A stretch of DNA of 64,000 nucleotides from Synechococcus sp. CBW1004. GTDB lineage: Bacteria > Cyanobacteriota > Cyanobacteriia > PCC-6307 > Cyanobiaceae. Position numbers and translations under genes: made by a program. Below the pieces are notes generated by a model. The model ran no database searches, had not been told where the DNA came from, and worked only from the letters and a program-made list of their open reading frames with translations. This document shows positions 52,480 to 59,811 of the stretch, in pieces (the first letter of the stretch is position 1; each line of letters begins with the position of its first letter). Location of the stretch: assembly GCF_015840715.1 (NCBI RefSeq), contig NZ_CP060397.1, positions 1,880,686 through 1,944,685 on the forward strand, read 5' to 3'.

Positions 52480-54690
52480 ATGAGCGAGCCCTGCCTCACC
52501 GTTGCCCTCTCCAACGACTTCTTCAAGGCGTTCGGGCGGTTGCCGGAGAAGGCGCGCGGCAAGGTGGCCACCTTCATTTCCAAGTTCCGTGCCAATCCCC
52601 GCAGTCCGGGGCTCAACTACGAGCGCATCGAAGGCGGTAAGGATCCCTTCATCCGCTCGATCCGGGTGGATCAGGACATCCGCTGCATCGTGCGCGCGCC
52701 TGACGAAGGCGACACCTACGTGTTGCTCTGGATCGACAAGCACGACGACGCCTACCAATGGGCGCGCCGCCGCACCTGCCATGTGAACCGTGTCTCCGGT
52801 GCCCTGCAGGTGGTGGATGTGGAGGCCGCCGAAATGGCTGTTGGCGATGCCATTGCCGCCGCCGTCAGCGAGGCACTCGCCAATCAGACCCCGCCGTCTC
52901 AGGCCTCTGGCATAGCGACTCCCGTCACGACCCAGATCCAAGACAAGGCTCCATCGCTGTTCGCCCACTGCGACGACGACCAGTTGATGCTGCTGGGGGT
53001 TCCAGAAGCCCTACTGCCTGCCGTACGGGCTGTCAGCAGCGAAGAGGCTCTGACCCGCCTGATCGAGTGGGTGCCCCAGGACTGCGTCGATGGACTGATC
53101 CTGCTCGCAGACGGCAAGCCAATCGAGACCGTGATTGAGGAGCTGGAACGCCAGCGGCCGACAGCCATCGATCCCAGCGATGTGGCCGCGGCCCTCGACA
53201 CCCCGGAGAGCAAGGCTGAATTTCTGGTCATCACCGATGACGACGTGCTGGAAGCGATGCTCTCGGCGCCGCTGGAGCGCTGGCGCGTGTTCCTCCATCC
53301 CAGTCAGCGCCGACTCGTCGAAAGGAACTGGAGTGGTGCAGTACGGGTGCTCGGTGGTGCTGGCACCGGCAAGACGGTGGTGGCCATGCACCGGGCCCGC
53401 TGGCTTGCTCAGCAACAGATTCGCTCGAGCACTCCCGGCCGGGTGTTGTTCACCACCTTCACCCGCAACCTGGCCACCGACATCCGCGCCAACCTCACCA
53501 AGATCTGCAGCCCCGAGGAACTTCAGCGCATCGAGGTGATTCACCTCGATGGCTGGGTGATGAACTTCCTCAAGAACCAGGGCCTGCAGGTGCGGGTGTT
53601 CAACGAGGAGGCTCGTGACAGCGCATGGAGCCTGGCTTTGGATGTGGCCGAAACGTCGCTGGGATTCGACAAGCGCTTCTACCAGGAAGAGTGGAAAGAC
53701 GTGGTGCTCGCTCAGGGCTGCCGCAGCCGCGACGACTACCTGATGGCACGGCGGGTGGGCCGCGGCACCCGCCTGAATCGCCAGCAGCGCGCCCAGATCT
53801 GGCCCGTCTTCGATGCGCTGCGCGCCGAATTCCGCCAGCGAGGGCTGTGGGAGCCGGAGGAGGCCAAACAGATCGCCGCCGACCTGCTGAACCGCGGCGA
53901 TCAGCCGCCGCTGTTTGCCGCCGTGGTGGTGGACGAAGCCCAGGATCTTGATCTGGCCTCCTTCTCGCTGCTCAGGGCCCTGGTGGGTGAGCCCCGCGCC
54001 AACGATCTGTTCATCGTCGGTGATCCCCACCAACGGATCTATGGCAAGCCGGTGGTGCTCAGCCGCTGCGGCATCGACATCCGCGGTCGCGCCAGGAAGC
54101 TGCGGATCAACTACCGCACCACGGAGGAAACCCGTGCCTGGGCCACAGCCGTCCTGCACGGCCTTGACTTCGATGACCTTGATGGCGGCAGCGATCCCAG
54201 CAGCGACTACCGCTCCCTGCTCTATGGCGATGCCCCGCTAGTGCGGGGATTCGAGGATCCCGCGGAAGAGCAGGGCTTCCTGGTGAGCACCCTGCGCCAG
54301 CTGCGGGAGGAGCAGCAATCTCTCGCCTCCACCTGCGTCTCAGCCCGAACCAACAAAGCGGTTGAGAAGCTCAATGGCCTGCTGCAGGCTGAGGGATTCG
54401 TCACCCGGGTGATCAACGCCGATGAGTCGGATGACCCCAGCGACCCGGCCCTGCGACTGGCCACGATGCACCGCGTCAAGGGCCTGGAGTTCGACCAGGT
54501 GTTCCTGCCAGGGCTGACGGCCGACCAGATCCCCCTCAGGCGCATCCTCGATGGCTGCCCAGACCAGCTCTCCAAGGAACTGTTCGAGCAGCAGGAACGC
54601 TCACTCCTGCACGTCGCCGCCACCCGTGCCAAGAAGCGGGTGGTGGTGAGCTTCAGCGGTCAGCCATCACCGTTCATCGGCGCCAGCTGA
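52480..54690 (+). CDS. UvrD/Rep-type helicase with N-terminal RelE-like domain
   Basis: 736 aa from ATG 52480. Residues 1-95 look like a RelE/ParE-superfamily fold (LSNDFFKAFGRLPEKARGKV, GLNYERIEGGKDPFIRSIRV, RCIVRAPDEGDTYVLLWIDK HDDAY). A linker of about 190 residues leads to an SF1 helicase: Walker A GGAGTGKTVVAMHRAR (about 292), DEAQDLDLASF (about 484), VGDPHQRIYG (about 514), MHRVKGLEFDQVF (about 663) and VAATRAKKRV (about 712). The motor lacks the large 2B insertions of classical UvrD. It may process DNA ends, with the RelE-like part acting as a nuclease, an RNA-binding module or a regulator. It belongs to the same plus-strand run as the DUF1998 helicase and the next small gene. Confidence 0.8.
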   Translation: MSEPCLTVALSNDFFKAFGRLPEKARGKVATFISKFRANPRSPGLNYERIEGGKDPFIRSIRVDQDIRCIVRAPDEGDTYVLLWIDKHDDAYQWARRRTCHVNRVSGALQVVDVEAAEMAVGDAIAAAVSEALANQTPPSQASGIATPVTTQIQDKAPSLFAHCDDDQLMLLGVPEALLPAVRAVSSEEALTRLIEWVPQDCVDGLILLADGKPIETVIEELERQRPTAIDPSDVAAALDTPESKAEFLVITDDDVLEAMLSAPLERWRVFLHPSQRRLVERNWSGAVRVLGGAGTGKTVVAMHRARWLAQQQIRSSTPGRVLFTTFTRNLATDIRANLTKICSPEELQRIEVIHLDGWVMNFLKNQGLQVRVFNEEARDSAWSLALDVAETSLGFDKRFYQEEWKDVVLAQGCRSRDDYLMARRVGRGTRLNRQQRAQIWPVFDALRAEFRQRGLWEPEEAKQIAADLLNRGDQPPLFAAVVVDEAQDLDLASFSLLRALVGEPRANDLFIVGDPHQRIYGKPVVLSRCGIDIRGRARKLRINYRTTEETRAWATAVLHGLDFDDLDGGSDPSSDYRSLLYGDAPLVRGFEDPAEEQGFLVSTLRQLREEQQSLASTCVSARTNKAVEKLNGLLQAEGFVTRVINADESDDPSDPALRLATMHRVKGLEFDQVFLPGLTADQIPLRRILDGCPDQLSKELFEQQERSLLHVAATRAKKRVVVSFSGQPSPFIGAS

Positions 54691-54707
54691 TCCGCATCTC
54701 CACAGCC

Positions 54708-55313
54708 ATGTCCTCAAGCTTGCCCCACTCCCCGGAAGTCGCCGCTGATGCAGCCCGCAGGATTGCCCTACAGATGCTCGAGGAGCGCGGCCGCGGCGCC
54801 GTGCTGGTGGGCGTGGCCCGCGTGGATGCAGCTCTGGAGCATCTGCTGCAGGCCGTGATGACCCCAGGCCCCCTCAAAGGCGATGGCCTGTTCCTGCCCG
54901 ATCGCCCCTTGGGATCCCTTGGCGCCAAGGTGGCTCTGGCCTCCCGGCTGGGGCTGATCGATGCGCCTGTCGAGCAGGCCCTCTCCACCCTGCGCCGGCT
55001 CCGCAATGCCTTCGCGCACACAGCTGAATCGGCCTCACTCAGTGATCCGGTGCACAGCGCCCGCCTGGCCGAGATCTACACCGAAGCGCGAGCCAATTCG
55101 CTCTGGGCTCCTCTTGAGTCCGTGCTCAATGCCCAGGAACCTGCGCACCAGGGGCCCCTGGATCCGGCTCTGCGCGACTACATCCTGCTGATCACTGTCC
55201 TGGTTGCTTTCCTGGAGGCCGCGGCCCAGCAGCTGCAGCCCTATCGGCCGCCGGTGGTGATGGGATTTGCGGGTGTGCTGGCGGGTGATCGCGAGGATCG
55301 CGTCGACGACTGA
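54708..55313 (+). CDS. MltR/HEPN-like small helical protein
   Basis: 201 aa from ATG 54708, 17 bp after the UvrD-like gene, so probably the last gene of the operon. The pattern LVGVARVDAALEHLLQAVM, RPLGSLGAKVALASRLGLID and LRRLRNAFAHTAES is that of the MltR/DUF4145-related HEPN-like helical fold. RNAFAH carries the R-x4-H (here R-N-x-F-A-H) type signature seen in HEPN RNases. In defence loci such proteins are often toxic effectors or their regulators. The family match is by eye; activity is unproven. Confidence 0.65.
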   Translation: MSSSLPHSPEVAADAARRIALQMLEERGRGAVLVGVARVDAALEHLLQAVMTPGPLKGDGLFLPDRPLGSLGAKVALASRLGLIDAPVEQALSTLRRLRNAFAHTAESASLSDPVHSARLAEIYTEARANSLWAPLESVLNAQEPAHQGPLDPALRDYILLITVLVAFLEAAAQQLQPYRPPVVMGFAGVLAGDREDRVDD

Positions 55314-55394
55314 GCGACTGGCGCTTCTACGCCCTCAATCCGACCTCGCGTGCGCGCGAGAACTGAATGCCGCATCCCTGACCCCTCACTCTTT

Positions 55395-55410
55395 CCCCCC
55401 TCTTTGGGGG
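55395..55410. terminator. C5/G5 hairpin after the MltR-like gene
   Basis: CCCCC (55396-55400), loop TCTTT, GGGGG (55406-55410), then ACCCCCTTC and a run of six A's. It lies 82 bp after the last defence gene. A weak terminator or a transcript-stability hairpin. Confidence 0.4.
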
Positions 55411-55500
55411 ACCCCCTTCAAAAAACCTCACCCCACCCCTTTTTCCGGGGGCCATGGTGAGCAGTCGCACCGCAGTCTCTGACTGCAAGAGCCGTCCATC

Positions 55501-55532
55501 GAGGCCCCTCTTTCCGGGGGCCTCGCTGTGGT
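55501..55532 (+). repeat. Recurring GC hairpin/leader element, copy 1
   Basis: GAGGCCCC (55501-55508) pairs with GGGGCCTC (55517-55524) around TCTTTCCG. It is followed by GCTGTGGTGT, and lies about 30 bp upstream of the next start codon. The core TTTCCGGGGGCCT recurs at 56535, 57681, 58391 and 62113. Copies 1-3 also share the following TGkGGTGT. Confidence 0.6.
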
Positions 55533-55554
55533 GTCCACCATCCCCGTAGCCACC

Positions 55555-55827
55555 ATGGCTTACACCCGCAAGAGCAGCTCCAAGGCCGCGGCCACTCAGG
55601 CCCACTCCCGCTCCGCTGAGCCGGCGTTCCACCCGCTGGGCGCCATTTTTGAGACGAGCAGCGACAGCACGCCCTTCGTCGGCAAGGCCGACGCCAACCT
55701 CCTGGAGGCCTTCAACCTGGCCGCCCCCGAGGGCATGGAGTGGAAGATCTTCGTGCGCTCCAGAACCAGCAAGGCCGGCAATCCCTACCTCAGCGTCTAC
55801 CTCGGCCTGAGCGACCTGCGTCGCTGA
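55555..55827 (+). CDS. Small hypothetical protein of the mobile region
   Basis: 90 aa from ATG 55555 (MAYTRKSSSKAAATQ). The basic, Ala/Ser-rich N-terminus is followed by a compact part with two strands: PEGMEWKIFVRSRTS and NPYLSVYLGLSDLRR. No family is recognised. It has its own hairpin leader and a strong hairpin terminator 37 bp after the stop, so it is a monocistronic unit. The composition matches a small DNA- or RNA-binding accessory protein, but that is a guess. Confidence 0.55.
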   Translation: MAYTRKSSSKAAATQAHSRSAEPAFHPLGAIFETSSDSTPFVGKADANLLEAFNLAAPEGMEWKIFVRSRTSKAGNPYLSVYLGLSDLRR

Positions 55828-55863
55828 TGGGCACGAGTGAGCACCGCCACTGAGGTCACCCCT

Positions 55864-55903
55864 GCGCCCCCACAGGCTTCGCCTGATCGGGGGCGCTTTC
55901 TTG
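55864..55903 (+). terminator. Compound hairpin terminator
   Basis: GCGCCCCC (55864-55871) pairs with GGGGGCGC (55889-55896), enclosing an inner stem CAGGC-TTC-GCCTG (55873-55885), then TTTCTTG. It lies 37 bp after the stop of the 90-aa gene. A convincing intrinsic terminator. Confidence 0.75.
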
Positions 55904-56534
55904 TTCCCCCCCCTTCTTGCTTCTCATTTCCGCCGGCCGCGGCACCTGCCTGCCCCCCGGAGTCTCTCGCACCGAGTGCCGGGGGCCACGGACGCTGCCT
56001 CCATGTGCTCATAACGACATGCGCATACGCGTTATTTACGCATACGCGCTCGAGCGCTACAGGCCCCGGCGTTGCAGCACGACAGGCGGCGCCCTCGCGG
56101 ATCACCCCCGAGCCCCCTGGCCGCCAAGGCATTTCATCATCCCGCACCCAGGCGATGCCCGCGACTGCATCAGTGCGCGCCAGGATCCATCATCACGGTC
56201 AAACCGATTGGCAACACAAGCTTTTCGGTGCAACTGGCACACTCCCACGGGGCGATTTCTGGATGCGGTTCTGCATTGGGAATCCACCTCTAAACCCTCT
56301 CTACCGCTGAGGTCTGCCCCACCTCCGGTGCAGAGCTGCCTGTGTATGCCAACTGCTCCATCACAGGCGCCCACTCTCGATCGCGCCCGGGCGCATCCTT
56401 TCCCTGCTGATTCTGCTCAGGTCTGCGTGCAACATCATCGGCTCAGGTACAGGCCCATGCAGGCAGCGGCAGGGTCGCAAATCGAGTCCTCCCCCACCAG
56501 AACCTCTACACAGGCTCTTTGCCCTCATCGTCTC
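55904..56534. other. Gene-poor stretch with a direct repeat
   Basis: About 630 bp without a supported protein. It holds two perfect copies of CGCATACGCG (see separate entry) in an A+T-richer patch. The second half has only Pro/Ser/Arg-rich translations. Confidence 0.35.
56022..56048. repeat. Direct repeat CGCATACGCG x2, possible operator
   Basis: CGCATACGCG at 56022-56031 and again at 56039-56048, start-to-start 17 bp, with TTATTTA between them. The A+T core between two identical GC-rich boxes resembles a regulator binding site over a -10 region, or a short iteron pair. Nothing further can be said. Confidence 0.4.
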
Positions 56535-56558
56535 TTTCCGGGGGCCTTGATGGGGTGT
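56535..56558 (+). repeat. Recurring GC hairpin/leader element, copy 2
   Basis: TTTCCGGGGGCCTTG at 56535-56549 followed by ATGGGGTGTTC, about 20 bp before the start codon of the 127-aa gene. It shares core and downstream GGTGT with copies 1 and 3; the left arm is imperfect here. Confidence 0.5.
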
Positions 56559-56577
56559 TCTTCATCATGGAAACCCC

Positions 56578-56961
56578 ATGCCTGAAACCATCCACGCCTC
56601 CCAGCACCCTGCGGCGAGTCCCTCCGCTGAGTCAATCCCCGTCAGCGGCGAGGGGGAGCAGCACCAGGCGGTGCCTCAGCAGCAGCGTCTGCCCCACCCC
56701 ATCCAGGAGCGCTCCAACCATCGCCTGCTCGAGCACGCCAAGGATCTCCACAACCAGGCCCGTGAGGACAGTCGCAGCTACGCCGAGGGCGGCTGCTTCT
56801 ATGCCAGCAGCACCCCCATCGCCAACGCCCTCGGCGCGGAGCTGGGCATCGTCACCCGCGATGCGCAATCCGGCGCCGTTCAACGCACCGGGCTTGGCTT
56901 CTACATCCGCAGTGATCATCTCTGCAATCACACCTACGACGGCAACGTTCCTGTCGCCTGA
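56578..56961 (+). CDS. Hypothetical protein
   Basis: 127 aa from ATG 56578 (MPETIHASQHPAASPSAES). A disordered Gln/Ser/His-rich N-terminus of about 45 residues precedes a helix (HRLLEHAKDLHNQAREDSRS) and a small folded part: GGCFYASSTPIANALGAELG, then IVTRDAQSGAVQRTGLGFY. No family is known to me. It has its own leader hairpin and a terminator 16 bp after the stop. One of several single-gene units in this region. Confidence 0.55.
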   Translation: MPETIHASQHPAASPSAESIPVSGEGEQHQAVPQQQRLPHPIQERSNHRLLEHAKDLHNQAREDSRSYAEGGCFYASSTPIANALGAELGIVTRDAQSGAVQRTGLGFYIRSDHLCNHTYDGNVPVA

Positions 56962-56976
56962 GGCCTCACACCAGCC

Positions 56977-57005
56977 AGCGCTCCCTCCAACAGGGGGCGC
57001 TTTCC
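56977..57005 (+). terminator. Hairpin terminator after the 127-aa gene
   Basis: AGCGCTCCCT (56977-56986) pairs with AGGGGGCGCT (56992-57001), one wobble pair, followed by TTCCCC. It has the same GGGGGCGCTTT end as the terminator at 55889. Confidence 0.65.
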
Positions 57006-57039
57006 CCATCTGCAGTGCCGCCAGCGCCGCCTGCGGCCC

Positions 57040-57663
57040 TCACCCCTCCATCTGGGTCTGCTGCTGAGCCCTCCACCAGTCATGGGCTTCCATCGCCGCG
57101 GCCGTTCCCAGCGCACCAGCACCGATCGCCGCGCCGTAAGCCAGCGCCGGATGGCCCGCCAGCGTGCTGATCGCATGGCCGAGCTCCGTCCGCTGATTCC
57201 GCGGGGTCTGCAGTTCAGCTGCGATGCCCATCAAAGTCTCTCGAGGGATTCCCGCCTCCGCGATGTAGCGGCTGGCGGCCTGGCCCACGTAACTCGAGCC
57301 CCCACCCTCATGCTCCGCCAGCAACTGGTTCGCCAGGGCGCGATCGATCGGCGCTCCCTTCAGGCGCTCCAGCAACACCAGATCCTCATCGGACAGCTGG
57401 GCACCGCGGTGGCGCTTGGCAGCCAGATCGCTGATCAGGTGCCGCAGCTCCTCGTCACTGGCCAGTTGCCGCTCCACCCAGTTCACACCCCGGCCCACGG
57501 AATCCGCCCAGCCGCGCGTCAGCGCGTTGTCCTCCAGAAACGCCGCCACCTGTAGGACGAGCCCCGGATCTGCTGCCTTACGCATCTGCCTCTGACGCTG
57601 TGCCCGGAGGGTATGGGGCAGAGGCAATGCAGAGATTTGCCCTGTTCTCTTTTGGCGCGCCAT
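57040..57663 (-). CDS. Hypothetical protein with C-terminal glycine-zipper helix
   Basis: 207 aa from ATG 57663 (MARQKRTGQISALPLPHTL); ATG 57585 (MRKAADPGLVLQVAAFLED) would give 181 aa and may be the better start. Mostly helical, with charged middle sections (LISDLAAKRHRGAQLSDEDL) and a C-terminal Gly/Ala-rich hydrophobic helix (HPALAYGAAIGAGALGTAAA) before a short polar tail. Such a tail could insert in membranes. It is the only minus-strand gene in this region and faces away from the membrane-protein gene at 57773. No family recognised. Confidence 0.5.
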   Translation of the reverse strand: MARQKRTGQISALPLPHTLRAQRQRQMRKAADPGLVLQVAAFLEDNALTRGWADSVGRGVNWVERQLASDEELRHLISDLAAKRHRGAQLSDEDLVLLERLKGAPIDRALANQLLAEHEGGGSSYVGQAASRYIAEAGIPRETLMGIAAELQTPRNQRTELGHAISTLAGHPALAYGAAIGAGALGTAAAMEAHDWWRAQQQTQMEG

Positions 57664-57675
57664 CGGCGCTGCAGT

Positions 57676-57707
57676 CCCCTTTCCGGGGGCCTTGTTGGGG
57701 TGTGCCA
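57676..57707 (+). repeat. Recurring GC hairpin/leader element, copy 3
   Basis: CCCCTTTCCGGGGGCCTTG at 57676-57694 followed by TTGGGGTGTGCCACC. It lies in the divergent gap, upstream of both the glycine-zipper gene and the two-TM gene, so it is not obviously a terminator of a preceding plus-strand gene. Confidence 0.5.
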
Positions 57708-57772
57708 CCGGCCCTGATGACGCTGCATGCCAGTGGCTGTGGCACCCCAACACTTCCCCACTCCTGTCACCG

Positions 57773-58345
57773 ATGTCAACCATTCCTTCCCTACCCATCA
57801 CGCTCTGCAGCCTCCGCATCGCTGCACGTTGGTGCAACGCTGCAGCCGGCAAGCTGCTCACGGCCGCGGCCATCCTTGGCTGCCTCAACGCTCTGGCCAT
57901 CGCCATCGAGCACACCCACCTCAGCGGGCAAGCCTGCGGCCGTCTGCTCAAGCCCCGTCTCCATCACCTCTGGACGTTGATCGATTGGCGCGATGTCGCC
58001 GCCATCGTCATCACCGGCCTCCTCGTGATGGCCATCGGCAGCTGGCAGCTGCTGCGCTGGAGCCATCGCACCCTCGTGGCCCTGAGCGAACAGCTCGGGC
58101 AACACGCCAGCGCGTTGGTGCTGCGCCAGAGCCAACCTGACATCGGCGCAGCCGATCCACAACTGAGCCCACCCGCAATAACAGAAGCCTCCGCAACTCA
58201 GTCCACCATCGAGCCCCAAACGCCCCGGCCGTACCGACGCCGCACCGCGGTAGTCGCGGCCAAGCCGGCCAGGCAACCACAGGCCTCCCGCACCAAGGCA
58301 AGGGGCGTGCAGGCCCCGCGCGGTTTTGCTGTCTCCACTCGCTGA
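57773..58345 (+). CDS. Two-TM membrane protein, unknown function
   Basis: 190 aa from ATG 57773 (MSTIPSLPITLCSLRIAAR). Two hydrophobic helices, LLTAAAILGCLNALAIAIEH (about 28-47) and DVAAIVITGLLVMAIGSWQL (about 74-93), are followed by a polar, Pro/Gln/Arg-rich cytoplasmic tail ending in a basic patch (RRRTAVVAAKPARQPQASRT). No family recognised. It is immediately upstream of the ubiquitin-like cassette but separated from it by a hairpin, so it is probably a separate transcript. Confidence 0.55.
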   Translation: MSTIPSLPITLCSLRIAARWCNAAAGKLLTAAAILGCLNALAIAIEHTHLSGQACGRLLKPRLHHLWTLIDWRDVAAIVITGLLVMAIGSWQLLRWSHRTLVALSEQLGQHASALVLRQSQPDIGAADPQLSPPAITEASATQSTIEPQTPRPYRRRTAVVAAKPARQPQASRTKARGVQAPRGFAVSTR

Positions 58346-58382
58346 TTCATCGGCCCCTTTCCCTCTTTGCCCCTCAACCTCT

Positions 58383-58400
58383 GGCCCCTTTCCGGGGGCC
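58383..58400 (+). repeat. Recurring GC hairpin element, copy 4
   Basis: GGCCCC (58383-58388), TTTCCG loop, GGGGCC (58395-58400). It lies 38 bp after the two-TM gene and 67 bp before the Ubl start. In this position it can end the upstream transcript and begin the leader of the Ubl-JAB-E2-E1 operon. Confidence 0.55.
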
Positions 58401-58466
58401 TGGTTCTGGCGCCTGTGTTGTGCACCCCTACCGGCACAGGTGTTCCACCTACCCATCGCCAGAACC

Positions 58467-58748
58467 ATGGGCTTCTTCCGATTCACCAACCCCTCCCCCG
58501 CCAACACGCAAGGCGAGGACCTTCGCCCGATCGTGCTCCAGCTCAACGAGGAGGAGATCCGCATCCCTGCCTCCGAGGCGGCCGGCAAGTCGATCGAGCA
58601 GCTGTTCGACGAACACGCCGCAGATCTCGGTGACACCAACCGGATCAGCAGGTTCGTTGCTGCAGGCCAGATCGTCTCCGGCCATGACGCCGCCAAACCC
58701 GGCACCATCTACCGAGGCGCCATCAACTCCGAAACGAAAGGCGCCTGA
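58467..58748 (+). CDS. Ubiquitin-like (beta-grasp) protein, PRTRC-C/Prok-Ub-like
   Basis: 93 aa from ATG 58467 (MGFFRFTNPSPANTQGEDL). The folded part reads PIVLQLNEEEIRIPAS, then a helix KSIEQLFDEHAADLG, NRISRFVAAGQIVSG, and a final strand PGTIYRGAINSE ending TKGA. This strand-helix-strand order with the closing PGT-Y segment resembles small prokaryotic ubiquitin-like/ThiS-MoaD proteins, notably PRTRC protein C. There is no C-terminal Gly-Gly; the end is GA, so trimming by the neighbouring JAMM protein is conceivable. The assignment relies mainly on the neighbours: a JAMM protease, an E2-like and an E1-like gene follow directly. Confidence 0.65.
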   Translation: MGFFRFTNPSPANTQGEDLRPIVLQLNEEEIRIPASEAAGKSIEQLFDEHAADLGDTNRISRFVAAGQIVSGHDAAKPGTIYRGAINSETKGA

Positions 58749-58749
58749 G

Positions 58750-59811
58750 ATGGACGACTTCATCCGTACCCCACGGAACGGATGCTTTCGGGTGCGCAGC
58801 AATACCTGGGGCCAGTTCCTGGCCCCTTGTCCCGATCCGCAAGCCACCGCCGTTCTCGAGCCCGGAGCGCTCGATTCCTTCCAGCTGCACGACTCCATCC
58901 ACCGCATCCCGGCGGATCTCTGGAGCCGCTGGGTGCAGCTCTGCTTTCACTTCGCCCACCTCCGCCAGGGCGATCTGGAAGTCAGCTGCCGGCTGCTCCG
59001 CCACGAGGAGGACCGCAGCCAGTGGCGCCTCCTCATCCCCCATCAGGAGGTGAGCGGTGCCTCCGTGCGCATCGACTCCTTTGATGCGGCGATCGACATC
59101 GCGACCGGCGAGCTGGTGGAGCTTTATCCACCCGAGGGCTGGGTGCCGGCCGGCAGTAGCCACAGCCACAACACGATGACGCTCGATCGCTTCTCGTCCA
59201 TCGACGACGCATCGGAACTCGGCTGTCCGGGCCTGCACATCGTCCTTTCCCACATCAACACAACCCGGCGCACCTACCTCGCCACCGCCTCGATCACCGC
59301 CAACCACCGCCGCTTCTACCTCCCAGACGCCGCAGCCGTCATCGACCTCACGCCCATCGCCGCCACCTTCCATCCGGCTGTGCTCGAGGTGATCCAGCCG
59401 CAGCGGCCCTCCCGTGGCTGGCTCCTCCCGGTCCCATCACCAACGCGTCAAAGCCGCAGTGCCTGCCGGACTGAAAGGCCAGCTCATCTCTCACCCTCCT
59501 TCACCCACGAGGCAGCACGGGAGCCAGACAGCTGGCCGACCAGCGAGGCCCAGGAGGACCTCGACTGGGCCCTGCATGCGGTGTGGGAGGCCATACAAGA
59601 AGCCTTCCTCTGTGCTGAGGCCTATCAACTCGATCGAGACGACGTGCTGGCGGAAGTGATCGACGCCATTCGCCATAGCTACGCCCAGCACTCCACCCTC
59701 CTCGACAACCCACTCACCTGGCTTGATGACCATGACCTTGATCACCCCAGTGACGGCACCGACCGTCCTGTTCCATCCACTCCCCAGGGATTACCGATTA
59801 GCGAGTGGTAG
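58750..59811 (+). CDS. JAMM/JAB (MPN) metallo-isopeptidase-like protein, PRTRC-A-like
   Basis: 353 aa from ATG 58750, one base after the Ubl stop. The zinc-site motif of JAMM proteins is seen: GSSHSHNTM with H138 and H140, then FSSIDD giving Ser149-x2-Asp152. A preceding strand ELVELYPPEGWVPAG and a following hydrophobic strand PGLHIVLSHIN complete the fold. It would cut isopeptide or C-terminal bonds of the Ubl. The C-terminal 110 residues (EAQEDLDWALHAVWEAIQEA and on) are helical and unassigned. The last 86 bp overlap the E2-like gene in another frame. Family confidence is good; substrate inferred. Confidence 0.75.
   Translation: MDDFIRTPRNGCFRVRSNTWGQFLAPCPDPQATAVLEPGALDSFQLHDSIHRIPADLWSRWVQLCFHFAHLRQGDLEVSCRLLRHEEDRSQWRLLIPHQEVSGASVRIDSFDAAIDIATGELVELYPPEGWVPAGSSHSHNTMTLDRFSSIDDASELGCPGLHIVLSHINTTRRTYLATASITANHRRFYLPDAAAVIDLTPIAATFHPAVLEVIQPQRPSRGWLLPVPSPTRQSRSACRTERPAHLSPSFTHEAAREPDSWPTSEAQEDLDWALHAVWEAIQEAFLCAEAYQLDRDDVLAEVIDAIRHSYAQHSTLLDNPLTWLDDHDLDHPSDGTDRPVPSTPQGLPISEW

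Noticed and set aside
55837-56585. Plus-strand frames of 73 to 222 codons in the gene-poor stretch
   Set aside because: They cross a strong terminator hairpin and are Pro/Ser/Arg-rich; no folded segment is evident.
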